A stretch of 64,000 nucleotides of DNA from Bacteroidota bacterium (GTDB lineage Bacteria; Bacteroidota; Bacteroidia; Cytophagales; Cyclobacteriaceae). Position 1 is the first letter of the stretch. The number at the start of each line of letters is the position of its first letter. Both the position numbers and the translations under genes were made by a program. Shown one piece after another: positions 8,862 to 17,242 of this stretch. The stretch lies in contig JAFDYY010000005.1 of NCBI GenBank assembly GCA_018267195.1, positions 1 through 64,000 of the forward strand. The letters run 5' to 3'. The notes under the pieces were generated by a model. The model was not told the origin of the DNA and searched no databases. It was given only the letters and a program-made list of their open reading frames with translations.

Positions 8862-9887
8862 ATGCTGAAGATAGACAGCCACACGCATATTATTCCTAAA
8901 AAAATGCCCAACTGGACGGAGAAGTTCGGTTATGGCGATTTTATCTACCTGCAGCATCATACCCGGGGTGCCGCCAAGATGATGCGGGGCAACCAGTTTT
9001 TTCGCGAGATAAAAGAAAATGCCTGGAATGCGGAATTGCGGATTAACGAGTACGAGAAATTCAACACACAAGTGCAAGTCGTTTGCACCATCCCCGTCAT
9101 GTTTTCATATTGGGCTAAGCCGTTAGATTGCCTCACGCTATCCCAATTTTTAAATGACCACATTGCCAAGCTGGTGGCCAAGTATCCTAAAAATTATATT
9201 GGATTAGGCACCGTGCCAATGCAAGAGGCCGAACTGGCCGTAAAAGAATTAGAGCGATTAAAGAAAATGGGGATTTGCGGTATTCAGATCGGCTCTAATA
9301 TCAATGACGAAAACCTGAACGAAGAAAAATTTATGCCGGTCTATCAGGCATGCGAAAAATTAGACCTGGCAATACTCGTTCATCCATGGAACATGATGGG
9401 GCAAAAAAAAATGCAACGCTATTGGCTGCCCTGGCTGGTGGGCATGCCGGCCGAAACCTCGCGTGCCATTTGTTCGATGATCTTCGGAGGCGTATTTGAA
9501 AAATACCCTAAGCTGCGCGTTATGTTTGCTCATGCCGGTGGGTCTTTCTTACCTACTATCGGGCGCATTGCGCATGGGTTCGAATGTCGCCCCGATTTAG
9601 TAGCAGTCGATAACAACATCGATCCGCGCAAATACATTGGTCAATTTTGGGTAGATAGTATTACGCACGATAGCCTCATGCTGGAGTATGTACTAAAATT
9701 GCAAGGATCAAAACGGGTAATGCTGGGGTCTGATTATCCTTTTCCACTGGGCGATTTAGAAATCGGGGCGTTCATTGAAAAAATGGATCTGCCAAAACAA
9801 ACCCAGGAAGATATTTTTTATCGCGCAGCATTAGAATGGCTGAACCTAAACGAAGAAAAATTTACAGATCAAGAAAGAAAACAATGA
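8862..9887 (+). CDS. 2-amino-3-carboxymuconate-6-semialdehyde decarboxylase (ACMSD)
   Basis: This zinc amidohydrolase decarboxylates the kynurenine-pathway intermediate ACMS, steering tryptophan carbon to 2-aminomuconate instead of quinolinate/NAD. The 341-residue protein is very close in pattern to characterised ACMSDs throughout its length: HTH metal pair (His7, His9), FGYGDFIYLQHHTRG, PVMFSYWAKP, HPWNM (His174), YWLPWLVGMPAET, FAHAGGSF (His224) and GSDYPFPLGDLE (Asp291). The ATG at 8862 gives a start matching the family; the in-frame TTG at 8847 is less likely. Its stop overlaps the ATG of the next gene (ATGA). No other kynurenine-pathway gene is in the window. Confidence 0.93.
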   Translation: MLKIDSHTHIIPKKMPNWTEKFGYGDFIYLQHHTRGAAKMMRGNQFFREIKENAWNAELRINEYEKFNTQVQVVCTIPVMFSYWAKPLDCLTLSQFLNDHIAKLVAKYPKNYIGLGTVPMQEAELAVKELERLKKMGICGIQIGSNINDENLNEEKFMPVYQACEKLDLAILVHPWNMMGQKKMQRYWLPWLVGMPAETSRAICSMIFGGVFEKYPKLRVMFAHAGGSFLPTIGRIAHGFECRPDLVAVDNNIDPRKYIGQFWVDSITHDSLMLEYVLKLQGSKRVMLGSDYPFPLGDLEIGAFIEKMDLPKQTQEDIFYRAALEWLNLNEEKFTDQERKQ

Positions 9888-10504
9888 AGTTATATTTAAG
9901 TTTTTTACTGGCCTTCGGTGCCCTTTCGGCAATCGCCCAAAGTCAATCAGAAAAAAATAAAATAAAAGAATTGGAATTAATGCGGCAAATGAACCACACC
10001 CGCAAAATTACCATGAAGATAGATTCGGCCGTTCGTCTTTCGGATGAAGGGCATTACGCGGAAGCCGATGCTCAGTTCCGGTTAATATTAAAATCTATAC
10101 GCAGCGTACCCACCGATCTCACCTATCATTTCGGAAAAAATTCTTTCTTCCTTGGCAAATACCGGCAAAGTATAGACTGGCTAAATAAATATATTCAGTT
10201 AAAAGGAACACAAGGGCAGTATTCAGAAGAGGCCATCGAATGGTTAGGGAAGGCCGAACAAGAACTGCTTAAAGAAAAAGCACAAGAAACCAAACATGCC
10301 TACGAAGTATTATCGGGCGATTACTATATTGATTGCGGCCCTACCGGGAAAGTGGTCTGCCCTTCCTGCAAAGGCTCAGGAGTAATCATTAAAAAAAATT
10401 ATTTTGGCGAAGTGTATAAATCTTGCCCGGCTTGTAAAAAACAAGGATACCTGAACTGCGATGATTATAATAAATTGCTGAAGGGGAAACTGATTGCCGA
10501 GTAA
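9884..10504 (+). CDS. Exported protein with C-terminal DnaJ-like zinc ribbon
   Basis: The start is the ATG at 9884, inside the ATGA overlap with the ACMSD stop, and it gives a signal peptide (MKLYLSFLLAFGALSAIAQ). The 206-residue product has a helical, TPR-like middle (about 25-145). The C-terminal cysteine cluster CPSCKGSG ... CPACKKQG has two CxxCxxxG knuckles like half of the DnaJ cysteine-rich domain, so zinc binding is likely. The overlap implies translational coupling to ACMSD, but I know of no functional link. The biochemical role is unknown. Confidence 0.72.
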   Translation: MKLYLSFLLAFGALSAIAQSQSEKNKIKELELMRQMNHTRKITMKIDSAVRLSDEGHYAEADAQFRLILKSIRSVPTDLTYHFGKNSFFLGKYRQSIDWLNKYIQLKGTQGQYSEEAIEWLGKAEQELLKEKAQETKHAYEVLSGDYYIDCGPTGKVVCPSCKGSGVIIKKNYFGEVYKSCPACKKQGYLNCDDYNKLLKGKLIAE

Positions 10505-10544
10505 ATCGGCAGGCAGCCGTAACGCATACTTGCCTGTATTTCAT

Positions 10545-10552
10545 TATCTTTG
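10545..10552 (+). promoter_or_regulatory. Bacteroidota -7 element (TATCTTTG) 4 nt before trhO
   Basis: An exact TAnnTTTG match ends 4 nt before the trhO ATG. No TTG lies at the usual 19-21 nt spacing, so the assignment rests on the -7 box and on the same arrangement at five other genes in the window. Confidence 0.5.
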
Positions 10553-10556
10553 CGGC

Positions 10557-11600
10557 ATGCTTTACAACCGAACGAACGGAAAAGAATTAAAAGAAAAACT
10601 CCGTCACTCCAGCGAAGAGCGGGTAACTATTTCATTCTATAAATACCATTCTATTTCAGATCCTTCGCTCTTTCGGGATAATCTGTACAAATTATTAGAA
10701 GCACTGCACGTGTGGGGTAGAATTTATGTTGCGCACGAAGGAATCAATGCACAAATCAGTGTACCGAAAGAGAATCTGGAAAATTTTAAAAACCAGCTTT
10801 TTCAATTTGAGTTTCTAAAAAACATACGGCTGAATGTAGCCATTGAAGATGATGGCAAATCATTTTTTAAATTAAAAATACTGGTGCGCAAAAAAATAGT
10901 AGCCGATGGGCTGAGCGACCCCACCTTTGATGTTACCCATTGTGGTCAGCATGTAAATGCCCGTGAGTTTAACCAGCTAGCCGAAAACCCGGATACGATC
11001 ATCGTAGATATGCGCAATCACTATGAAAGTGAAGTGGGCCATTTTAAAAATGCTATCTGTCCCGATGCCGATACCTTTCGCGAAGAATTGCAAATAGCCG
11101 AGCAACTTCTGCGTAACGAAAAAGAAAAAAACATTCTGATGTATTGCACCGGAGGGATTCGATGCGAAAAAGCAAGTGCCTGGATGAAACACCTCGGATT
11201 TAAAAATGTATTTCAATTAAATGGCGGCATCATCGAATATGCCCGTCAGGTAAAAGAACAAGGACTGGAAAACAAATACATCGGTAAAAATTTTGTGTTT
11301 GATGAGCGCCTGGGCGAACGTATCTCGCCCGACATCATCAGCCATTGCCACCAATGCGGGAAGCCTTGCGATACCCACACCAACTGTCAAAATGAGGGAT
11401 GCCATTTGTTGTTTATCCAGTGCGAAGAGTGCCGCGAAAAACATAACGGGTGTTGCTCGCCAGAATGTACCCACATCCTGCAGCTTCCACCAGAGCAACA
11501 AAAAGAAATCAGAAAGAACACCCATAAAGGGAGACAGGTTTTTAAGAAAGGACGGACAGAAAAAATAAAAAAACAAATCACTCAATTTGAACTGACCTAA
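10557..11600 (+). CDS. trhO: tRNA uridine-34 hydroxylase (rhodanese-fold TrhO/YceA)
   Basis: TrhO makes 5-hydroxyuridine at the wobble position of certain tRNAs. The 347-residue protein has the N-terminal acylphosphatase-like domain (about 20-115, containing HEGINAQISVP). A rhodanese domain (about 130-235) carries the active-site cysteine in MYCTGGIRCEKAS (Cys197). The C-terminal cysteine-rich zinc region is CHQCGKPCDTH...C...CEEC...CC. Length and motifs match bacterial YceA/TrhO. I place the start at the ATG at 10557, because the upstream in-frame TTG at 10494 lies within the previous gene and adds 21 unrelated residues. A TATCTTTG promoter box sits 4 nt before this ATG. Confidence 0.93.
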   Translation: MLYNRTNGKELKEKLRHSSEERVTISFYKYHSISDPSLFRDNLYKLLEALHVWGRIYVAHEGINAQISVPKENLENFKNQLFQFEFLKNIRLNVAIEDDGKSFFKLKILVRKKIVADGLSDPTFDVTHCGQHVNAREFNQLAENPDTIIVDMRNHYESEVGHFKNAICPDADTFREELQIAEQLLRNEKEKNILMYCTGGIRCEKASAWMKHLGFKNVFQLNGGIIEYARQVKEQGLENKYIGKNFVFDERLGERISPDIISHCHQCGKPCDTHTNCQNEGCHLLFIQCEECREKHNGCCSPECTHILQLPPEQQKEIRKNTHKGRQVFKKGRTEKIKKQITQFELT

Positions 11601-11645
11601 CAGCTACACGTAATTTTTTTTCAAGTGGCAAAATAAAATTGATCC

Positions 11646-12626
11646 ATGGCACGAATAAAATATTACTACGATACAGAAACCTGTAAATACGAACGTATCA
11701 AAACCTCTACGGGCGATGTGGTACTAAATATCTTAGGAATTATAACCCTTACGCTCGGCATGGCCGTGGGCCTGATTTTCATAGCCGGAAATTATTTTGA
11801 GTCGCCCCGCGAACTGCTGCTGCGCAATGAAGTAAAGGAAATGGAATTTTACTATCAGCACCTCAACGTAGAGTTTCAAAAAATAAAAGCACAACTGGAA
11901 GGAATCGAATACCGCGATGACAATATCTACCGGGCCGTATTGGGAACTGAACCGGTTGATAAAAATATTCGGCAGGGAGGCGTGGGCGGCTCCGACCGTT
12001 TTGAAGACATCCGCAGTAAAAAAATAAATCACGAAGACCTCATTATTCAGATGGAAGAAATGATGGCGCAACTCAAGCGAAAAATTTATATCGAATCCAA
12101 ATCGCAAGATGATATTGTGGCACTGACTGAAAATAAAGAAAAACTTTTTGCCGCCATCCCCGCCATACAGCCGGTATCAAATAAAGCCTTGATTGCATTG
12201 GCTTCCGGGTATGGGTTCCGCATTCATCCGGTGTATAAAGTACTGAAGATGCACACCGGGGTTGACTTTGCCGCCAGCATTGGCACCCCAATTTATGCCA
12301 CGGCCGATGGCACCATTGATAAATTAGAATTCAGTTTCACCGGATATGGCAACGTACTTGAAATAGATCATGGTTTTGGTTACCGTACTCGCTATGCGCA
12401 CATGCATGGCTTTGCGATTCGCCAGGGGCAGCATGTAAAGCGGGGCGATTTAATTGGTTATGTAGGTACTACGGGGCTATCTACGGCTCCCCATTTGCAT
12501 TACGAAGTGTTTGTTAATGGAGCGTATGTAAATCCGGTTCACTATTTCTTCAATGATCTAAACGCTGCTGAGTACGCCAAAATTATTGAATTGGCTTCGA
12601 TTGAAAACCAATCTTTGGGTATGTAG
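11646..12626 (+). CDS. M23-family (LytM-type) peptidoglycan endopeptidase
   Basis: The 326-residue envelope protein has a short cytoplasmic N-terminus, one membrane helix (about 25-47) and a periplasmic coiled coil (about 55-160). A C-terminal LytM domain follows with the zinc and catalytic motifs HTGVDFAA (Hx3D) and APHLHYEVFVNG (HxH). This is the plan of cell-wall hydrolases or their activators, which cleave peptide cross-bridges during growth or division. Both halves of the metal site are intact, so it is probably an active enzyme. It has its own upstream gap of 45 nt after trhO. Confidence 0.9.
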   Translation: MARIKYYYDTETCKYERIKTSTGDVVLNILGIITLTLGMAVGLIFIAGNYFESPRELLLRNEVKEMEFYYQHLNVEFQKIKAQLEGIEYRDDNIYRAVLGTEPVDKNIRQGGVGGSDRFEDIRSKKINHEDLIIQMEEMMAQLKRKIYIESKSQDDIVALTENKEKLFAAIPAIQPVSNKALIALASGYGFRIHPVYKVLKMHTGVDFAASIGTPIYATADGTIDKLEFSFTGYGNVLEIDHGFGYRTRYAHMHGFAIRQGQHVKRGDLIGYVGTTGLSTAPHLHYEVFVNGAYVNPVHYFFNDLNAAEYAKIIELASIENQSLGM

Positions 12627-12717
12627 CCGTTGGCGGCCGTATTTATTTAGTCTGATCACTTCACAAACTAAGGCGACTACTCCCGTTACGATTCGCAAAC
12701 AAATCCGTTTGATTTTG

Positions 12718-12725
12718 TACTTTTG
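12718..12725 (+). promoter_or_regulatory. -7 element (TACTTTTG) 4 nt before the beta-barrel gene
   Basis: An exact TAnnTTTG match ends 4 nt before the ATG at 12730. No convincing TTG was found at the expected upstream spacing (the nearest TTC is 23 nt away). It belongs to the same short-leader group as trhO, apaG and others. Confidence 0.5.
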
Positions 12726-12729
12726 AAAG

Positions 12730-13692
12730 ATGCGGTGGGTATTTTTTATCCTCACTTTTTTAATCTTTGAATCGTTGTTTTCACAAGGATGCAGCGATGC
12801 GGGTTTCTGTACGATGGGCGCCATGAAACCCGACCAGCCGTACAGTCAATTCAATAAAATAAAACTCCGCACAATTGAGTTCAGCCAATACTACGGAATC
12901 ACGCACTTCAATAATCATATTTGGGTATCCACACTGGAAGCTAACATTAGCCTGGGTGATAAGTATGTGGTGCAAGCGAAAGTACCTTACCAGATTTCCA
13001 GCGGGCATCTCGGTACCTACCAAAGCCTGAGCGATATATCGTTAAGCCTTACCCGTAAAGTAATCAGTACCGACTATTTCGATTTAAACATAACCATCGG
13101 CACCAAAATTCCATCCAACAATGGCGACCGGCAACAATTTCAGGGAAGAAGTTTACCCATGTATTATCAAACCAGTTTAGGCACGCACGATCTAATCCTT
13201 GGCGCATCCATCATCAGCCGGAAATGGTTGTTGGCCGTGGGCTACCAACAGGCGCTCACCCCGAACCAAAACGGGTTTTGGTGGGGCGAGTGGAAAAAGA
13301 ATGACCCGGCCGACACTTCCTACATTCTTCGCTACGCCCAATCAAACAACCTAAGCCGTGGCAAAGACATTATGGTTCGCCTCGAACGCAACTTCCGGTT
13401 TTCCCGGTTTAATGCCAGCATTGGCTTGCTGCCTATTTACCGCCTAACGCGTGACATTGTGGCCGTGGTGCCCAATCCATCTGATCCGCTAAACCCTTCC
13501 TTGTTTACCAATAAAAAAACCGTAGGCAGCGATGGCCTGGCTCTTTCAGCGATCTATACATTGGGCTATCATTTTAATGTAAACTCCTCCGTTAAACTTT
13601 TAGTTGGAAACAGAATCGTGCAGCGGGAGAAAAACCCCGATGGGCTTTCGCGCGAATTGGTTACTTCTTTTACTTACAGTTACCGATTTTGA
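12730..13692 (+). CDS. Outer-membrane beta-barrel protein, coupled to CHAT peptidase
   Basis: The 320-residue protein has a signal peptide (MRWVFFILTFLIFESLFSQ). A short cysteine motif, GCSDAGFCTMG, sits at the start of the mature chain, and amphipathic strands run to a terminal aromatic residue (TSFTYSYRF), as in outer-membrane barrels. It resembles the unnamed transporter-like barrels common in Bacteroidota; no substrate can be assigned. The two mature N-terminal cysteines could form a disulfide or bind metal. Its TGA overlaps the TTG start of the downstream TPR-CHAT gene, so the two are translated from one message and probably act together at the envelope. Confidence 0.8.
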   Translation: MRWVFFILTFLIFESLFSQGCSDAGFCTMGAMKPDQPYSQFNKIKLRTIEFSQYYGITHFNNHIWVSTLEANISLGDKYVVQAKVPYQISSGHLGTYQSLSDISLSLTRKVISTDYFDLNITIGTKIPSNNGDRQQFQGRSLPMYYQTSLGTHDLILGASIISRKWLLAVGYQQALTPNQNGFWWGEWKKNDPADTSYILRYAQSNNLSRGKDIMVRLERNFRFSRFNASIGLLPIYRLTRDIVAVVPNPSDPLNPSLFTNKKTVGSDGLALSAIYTLGYHFNVNSSVKLLVGNRIVQREKNPDGLSRELVTSFTYSYRF

Positions 13693-16334
13693 TACATCGA
13701 ATAATCATCAATTGCACCCTCCTATTCAGCTCAATTGCTGCGATCGGGCAAACGCTTGAGCGGCAAATTGATTCGCTGTTATTACGAACCGATTATCAGA
13801 AAGCAATCAATATTATCCACACTCAACCTTTTCGTTCGGTAAGCCTAAAAAACAAAGAATCAATGGCCTTGATGGGCTTGGGCAAATTAGATGAGGCCGC
13901 TTCAATACTTTCCGCGCTAACCCCAACCGACAGCCTGGAGAAAGCCATTGTCGAAAATAACACCGGTTATCTCGCTATGCTAAGAGGCCGGAGTGACCGG
14001 GCTCTAGATTATTTTGAAAAAGCCCACGATCATTTCAAAAAACTGGAAAAAGAAAACTCAGCCGAATCGGCTCAGTGTTTTGCCAACTTAAGTTTACTGT
14101 TTTGGAGTTTAGGTAAAAACAGTCAGGCCGAGGAAAACGGATTACAAGCACTGCGGATCAGACAAAATCTTTTTAATGCCGAAAGTGAAGAAGTAGCCGC
14201 TTCGCTTAACGACCTGGGACTGGTGTATGGCAGCAGCGATGCCGATAAGGGTTTATCGTATTACGAAAAAGCGCTCATCATTTATGAAAAAATATATGGA
14301 AGAGAGCATTCTAAAATTGCTACTGCCAATACAAATTTAGGAGTAATGTATCTTAAACTTCAGCTCTATGGCGATGCCGTAAATCATTTTGAAACCGCGC
14401 TTTCCATCTGGAAAAAAACGTACCCCAACGGTCACCCCAACGAAGCATTGACTTTGGTGAACCTGGGACAAACTTATTTTAAAATGAAGAACCCTGCTAC
14501 GGCATTAACTTATTTTGAAAAAGCATTAGCCATTTACCACAAGAATTATGGCAACAAGCATCCCGATATTGCCTCTGTTTTAAATGAACGGGGAAGTATT
14601 CTACTGAGCGAAAAAAAATACACAAGTGCGTTAACCGATTTTCAAAATGCACTCATAGCAAATTCACCGGTGTTTCAGGAAAAAGCATTTTCTAAAAATC
14701 CGGCCATTGATCGTTTCTATAATGGTAAGGTACTTTTATACACACTCGATTTAAAGGCGCAAACCTTGGAAGCCCAGTACCTGGGAAAAACATTAAGGCT
14801 AAGCGATTTAAAATTAGCCTTATGCACACTTCAATCGTGCGATAGTTTAATCGATCTGATCCGCAAAGGAAGTCATAATGAAAATGATAAGATTGCCCTG
14901 AGCGAGCTTGCCAATGAAGTGTATGAAGATGGCGTAAGAATAGCCTGGCTGGTAAGCGAATTGGTAATACAACCCACACCTTATCGGGAGCTGGCCTTTT
15001 ACTTTGCCGAAAAAAGTAAATCAGCCGTATTACAGGCATCCATTGCCGATACCCAGGCCAAAACGTATGCCGGTATTCCGGGTAATATTTTAGATGAAGA
15101 AAAAAATAAAAAATCAATTCTTGCTTTTCTTACTGATAAACTGGCCGAAAAACCAGATGAACAGACCGAAAAATTATTACAAAAAAAATTATACGACAGT
15201 AAGCAAGATTACGACCGGTTCATTCAACTGCTTGAAAAACAATATCCGGCCTACTACAACCTGAAATATAATTCGTCATCTGCAACCGTGAACGATATAC
15301 GTCATATATTAAAACCCGGGCAAGCTCTGGTCAGCTATTTTGTGTCTCCTAAAAAGAAAAGGATCTATCAATTTGTCGTTACTAAAACAAAATTCATTAC
15401 TTCCAACCATACCCTGCCCAATGATTTTGAAAGATTGTGCAAAGGCTTTGTCAGTAGTTTGCTTTACCGTGATTTTACTACGTACCGGAAAACAGAAACT
15501 TTACAAACTCTTCTTAAACCCCGTGTACCACGATCCATTAGCGAGTTAATCATCATTCCTTCAGGGCGGCTCGGCTCCATCCCATTCGAAGCTTTGACTT
15601 ACCAAAAAATAAAAAATAAAAAAACCAGCACAACCCACTATTTTATAAATCGGTGGGCTATCAGTTATGAATTTTCGGCCGGTCTGATGCTTCAAAAAAA
15701 CAATATGAAATCAGCGGGGCAAGCAAGCAATATTTTATTGTGTGCCCCCGTGCATTTTATTGAAAATAATAATTTGCCCGACTTGCCATCTACCAAAACC
15801 GAAGTAGAAACTATTGCCCGGCTCCTTCCCGATAAGTCGAAAATATTTATTTATGAGAAGGCCAATGAAGCCTTGCTCAAATCGAAAGATATCAGTAACT
15901 ATTCTATTCTGCATTTAGCCACTCATGGAATGGTCGATGTCAATGATCCTTCCCAATCAGAAATATTTTTAAACGGGCAAGGCGAAGAAGATGGCAACTT
16001 ATATGGTCGTGAGATTTATAACTTAAATTTCAATGCCAACTTAGTGGTTCTTTCCGCTTGTGAAACCGGGCTGGGCAAATATGCACAGGGCGAAGGGGTA
16101 ATTGGATTATCGCGGGCATTAACTTATGCTGGTGCCAAAAACATGGTGGTATCTTTTTGGAAAGTAGCCGATGAATCTACCGCTACGTTAATGGTTTCAT
16201 TTTATAAGCATTTCTTACAAAATACCAATCAGGATTTAAGTAAAGCCCTGCGCGATGCCAAACTGGATTTACTAAGTCAACCGACTTACTCCTCCCCCTA
16301 CTACTGGGCTCCCTTTATCTTGATCGGAAAATGA
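13689..16334 (+). CDS. Exported TPR-CHAT domain protein (caspase-like peptidase)
   Basis: The protein has 881 residues. I accept the TTG start at 13689 because it forms a four-base TTGA overlap with the preceding stop and opens straight into a signal peptide (IHRIIINCTLLFSSIAAIGQ). Tetratricopeptide repeats fill about 30-340, including several of the kinesin-light-chain type (ALTYFEKALAIYHKNYG). A helical linker is followed by a CHAT domain (about 590-880). The caspase-like dyad is intact: His746 in HLATHG and Cys791 in SACETG. CHAT proteases are cysteine endopeptidases, known for example in gasdermin-linked defence, but those are cytoplasmic. Here the signal peptide predicts a periplasmic or surface location. 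The target is unknown. Confidence 0.88.
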   Translation: MIHRIIINCTLLFSSIAAIGQTLERQIDSLLLRTDYQKAINIIHTQPFRSVSLKNKESMALMGLGKLDEAASILSALTPTDSLEKAIVENNTGYLAMLRGRSDRALDYFEKAHDHFKKLEKENSAESAQCFANLSLLFWSLGKNSQAEENGLQALRIRQNLFNAESEEVAASLNDLGLVYGSSDADKGLSYYEKALIIYEKIYGREHSKIATANTNLGVMYLKLQLYGDAVNHFETALSIWKKTYPNGHPNEALTLVNLGQTYFKMKNPATALTYFEKALAIYHKNYGNKHPDIASVLNERGSILLSEKKYTSALTDFQNALIANSPVFQEKAFSKNPAIDRFYNGKVLLYTLDLKAQTLEAQYLGKTLRLSDLKLALCTLQSCDSLIDLIRKGSHNENDKIALSELANEVYEDGVRIAWLVSELVIQPTPYRELAFYFAEKSKSAVLQASIADTQAKTYAGIPGNILDEEKNKKSILAFLTDKLAEKPDEQTEKLLQKKLYDSKQDYDRFIQLLEKQYPAYYNLKYNSSSATVNDIRHILKPGQALVSYFVSPKKKRIYQFVVTKTKFITSNHTLPNDFERLCKGFVSSLLYRDFTTYRKTETLQTLLKPRVPRSISELIIIPSGRLGSIPFEALTYQKIKNKKTSTTHYFINRWAISYEFSAGLMLQKNNMKSAGQASNILLCAPVHFIENNNLPDLPSTKTEVETIARLLPDKSKIFIYEKANEALLKSKDISNYSILHLATHGMVDVNDPSQSEIFLNGQGEEDGNLYGREIYNLNFNANLVVLSACETGLGKYAQGEGVIGLSRALTYAGAKNMVVSFWKVADESTATLMVSFYKHFLQNTNQDLSKALRDAKLDLLSQPTYSSPYYWAPFILIGK

Positions 16335-17183
16335 ATGTGGTTTAATTTTCATACCCACAGCACCTATTGTGATGGTAAATCGTCTCTCCAGCAAATAGTT
16401 GACGAAGCCAAACGATTAAATTTTGTTTCTCTCGGATTTTCTTCTCATGCCCCACTCCCCTTCGCGTGTGCCTGGTGTATGGAAAATGAAAATTTAGATA
16501 CGTACCTCCGTGAAGTAAACACATTCAAAAAGATTGCGCCTTTCGAAATCAATACAGGACTGGAAATTGATTTTATCCCACAAGTAATAGCCCCCTGCGA
16601 CTTTCAATCGAAACTTGATTACACCATCGGCTCCGTACATTTTGTGGAAAAATTTTCGGATGGAAGACGATGGGAAATTGACGGCCCCCATACTTTTTTT
16701 TTAGAAGGGCTTGAGAAAATTTTTAATAATGATTTTAAAGAAGCCTGTATTCGGTATTTTGAACTGACCCGCGAGATGATAAAGCACGCTCCTCCGGATG
16801 TAGTAGGGCATCTGGATAAAATAAAAATGCAAAATGCGGGTCATAGATTTTTCAACGAAAGCAATCAATGGTACGTTCAGCAGGTAAAATTAACCGTAAC
16901 AGAAATAAAAAAGGCAGGTATCATTATTGAGATCAATACAAGGGGTATTTATCAAAAGAAAACAGACACTCCCTACCCCAGCCCTTGGGTTATGGAATTA
17001 ATCCGGCAGAATAATATACCCATCACCGTAAACTCAGATGCGCACCATGCGGATGATTTGATTAACCGGTTTTCTGAAACGCTCGCTCTACTAAAAGAAA
17101 TTGGTTTTAAAGAATTGTTTATTCTTTCTAACAAAAAGTGGAGCCCGTTTGCATTTGATGCCAAGGGAGTAAAACTATCCTAA
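16335..17183 (+). CDS. PHP-family histidinol-phosphatase
   Basis: This 282-residue metal-dependent phosphatase has the PHP fold. The N-terminal HTHSTYCDG carries the first metal pair (His6, His8), with further ligands in SSHAPLPF, GLEIDF, GSVHF, GHLDKIK and NSDAHHADD. These match the HisK/HisJ group that removes phosphate from histidinol phosphate in histidine synthesis. The ATG follows the CHAT stop with no gap, so it is probably on the same transcript, although no pathway link is evident. Other PHP phosphoesterases have similar motifs, so histidinol phosphate as substrate is likely but not proven. A strong terminator follows. Confidence 0.85.
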   Translation: MWFNFHTHSTYCDGKSSLQQIVDEAKRLNFVSLGFSSHAPLPFACAWCMENENLDTYLREVNTFKKIAPFEINTGLEIDFIPQVIAPCDFQSKLDYTIGSVHFVEKFSDGRRWEIDGPHTFFLEGLEKIFNNDFKEACIRYFELTREMIKHAPPDVVGHLDKIKMQNAGHRFFNESNQWYVQQVKLTVTEIKKAGIIIEINTRGIYQKKTDTPYPSPWVMELIRQNNIPITVNSDAHHADDLINRFSETLALLKEIGFKELFILSNKKWSPFAFDAKGVKLS

Positions 17184-17202
17184 GTCAGAAGTATCTATCA
17201 AT

Positions 17203-17234
17203 AAAAAAATCCGAGAAGTACCTCGGATTTTTTT
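17203..17234. terminator. Bidirectional intrinsic terminator
   Basis: A perfect 13-base stem (seven A, then TCCGAG paired with CTCGGA, then seven T) has a 6-base loop. It carries a T run on both strands. It sits between the convergent histidinol-phosphatase and kelch lipoprotein genes and would stop transcription from both sides. Confidence 0.92.
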
Positions 17235-17242
17235 ATCTCTAA

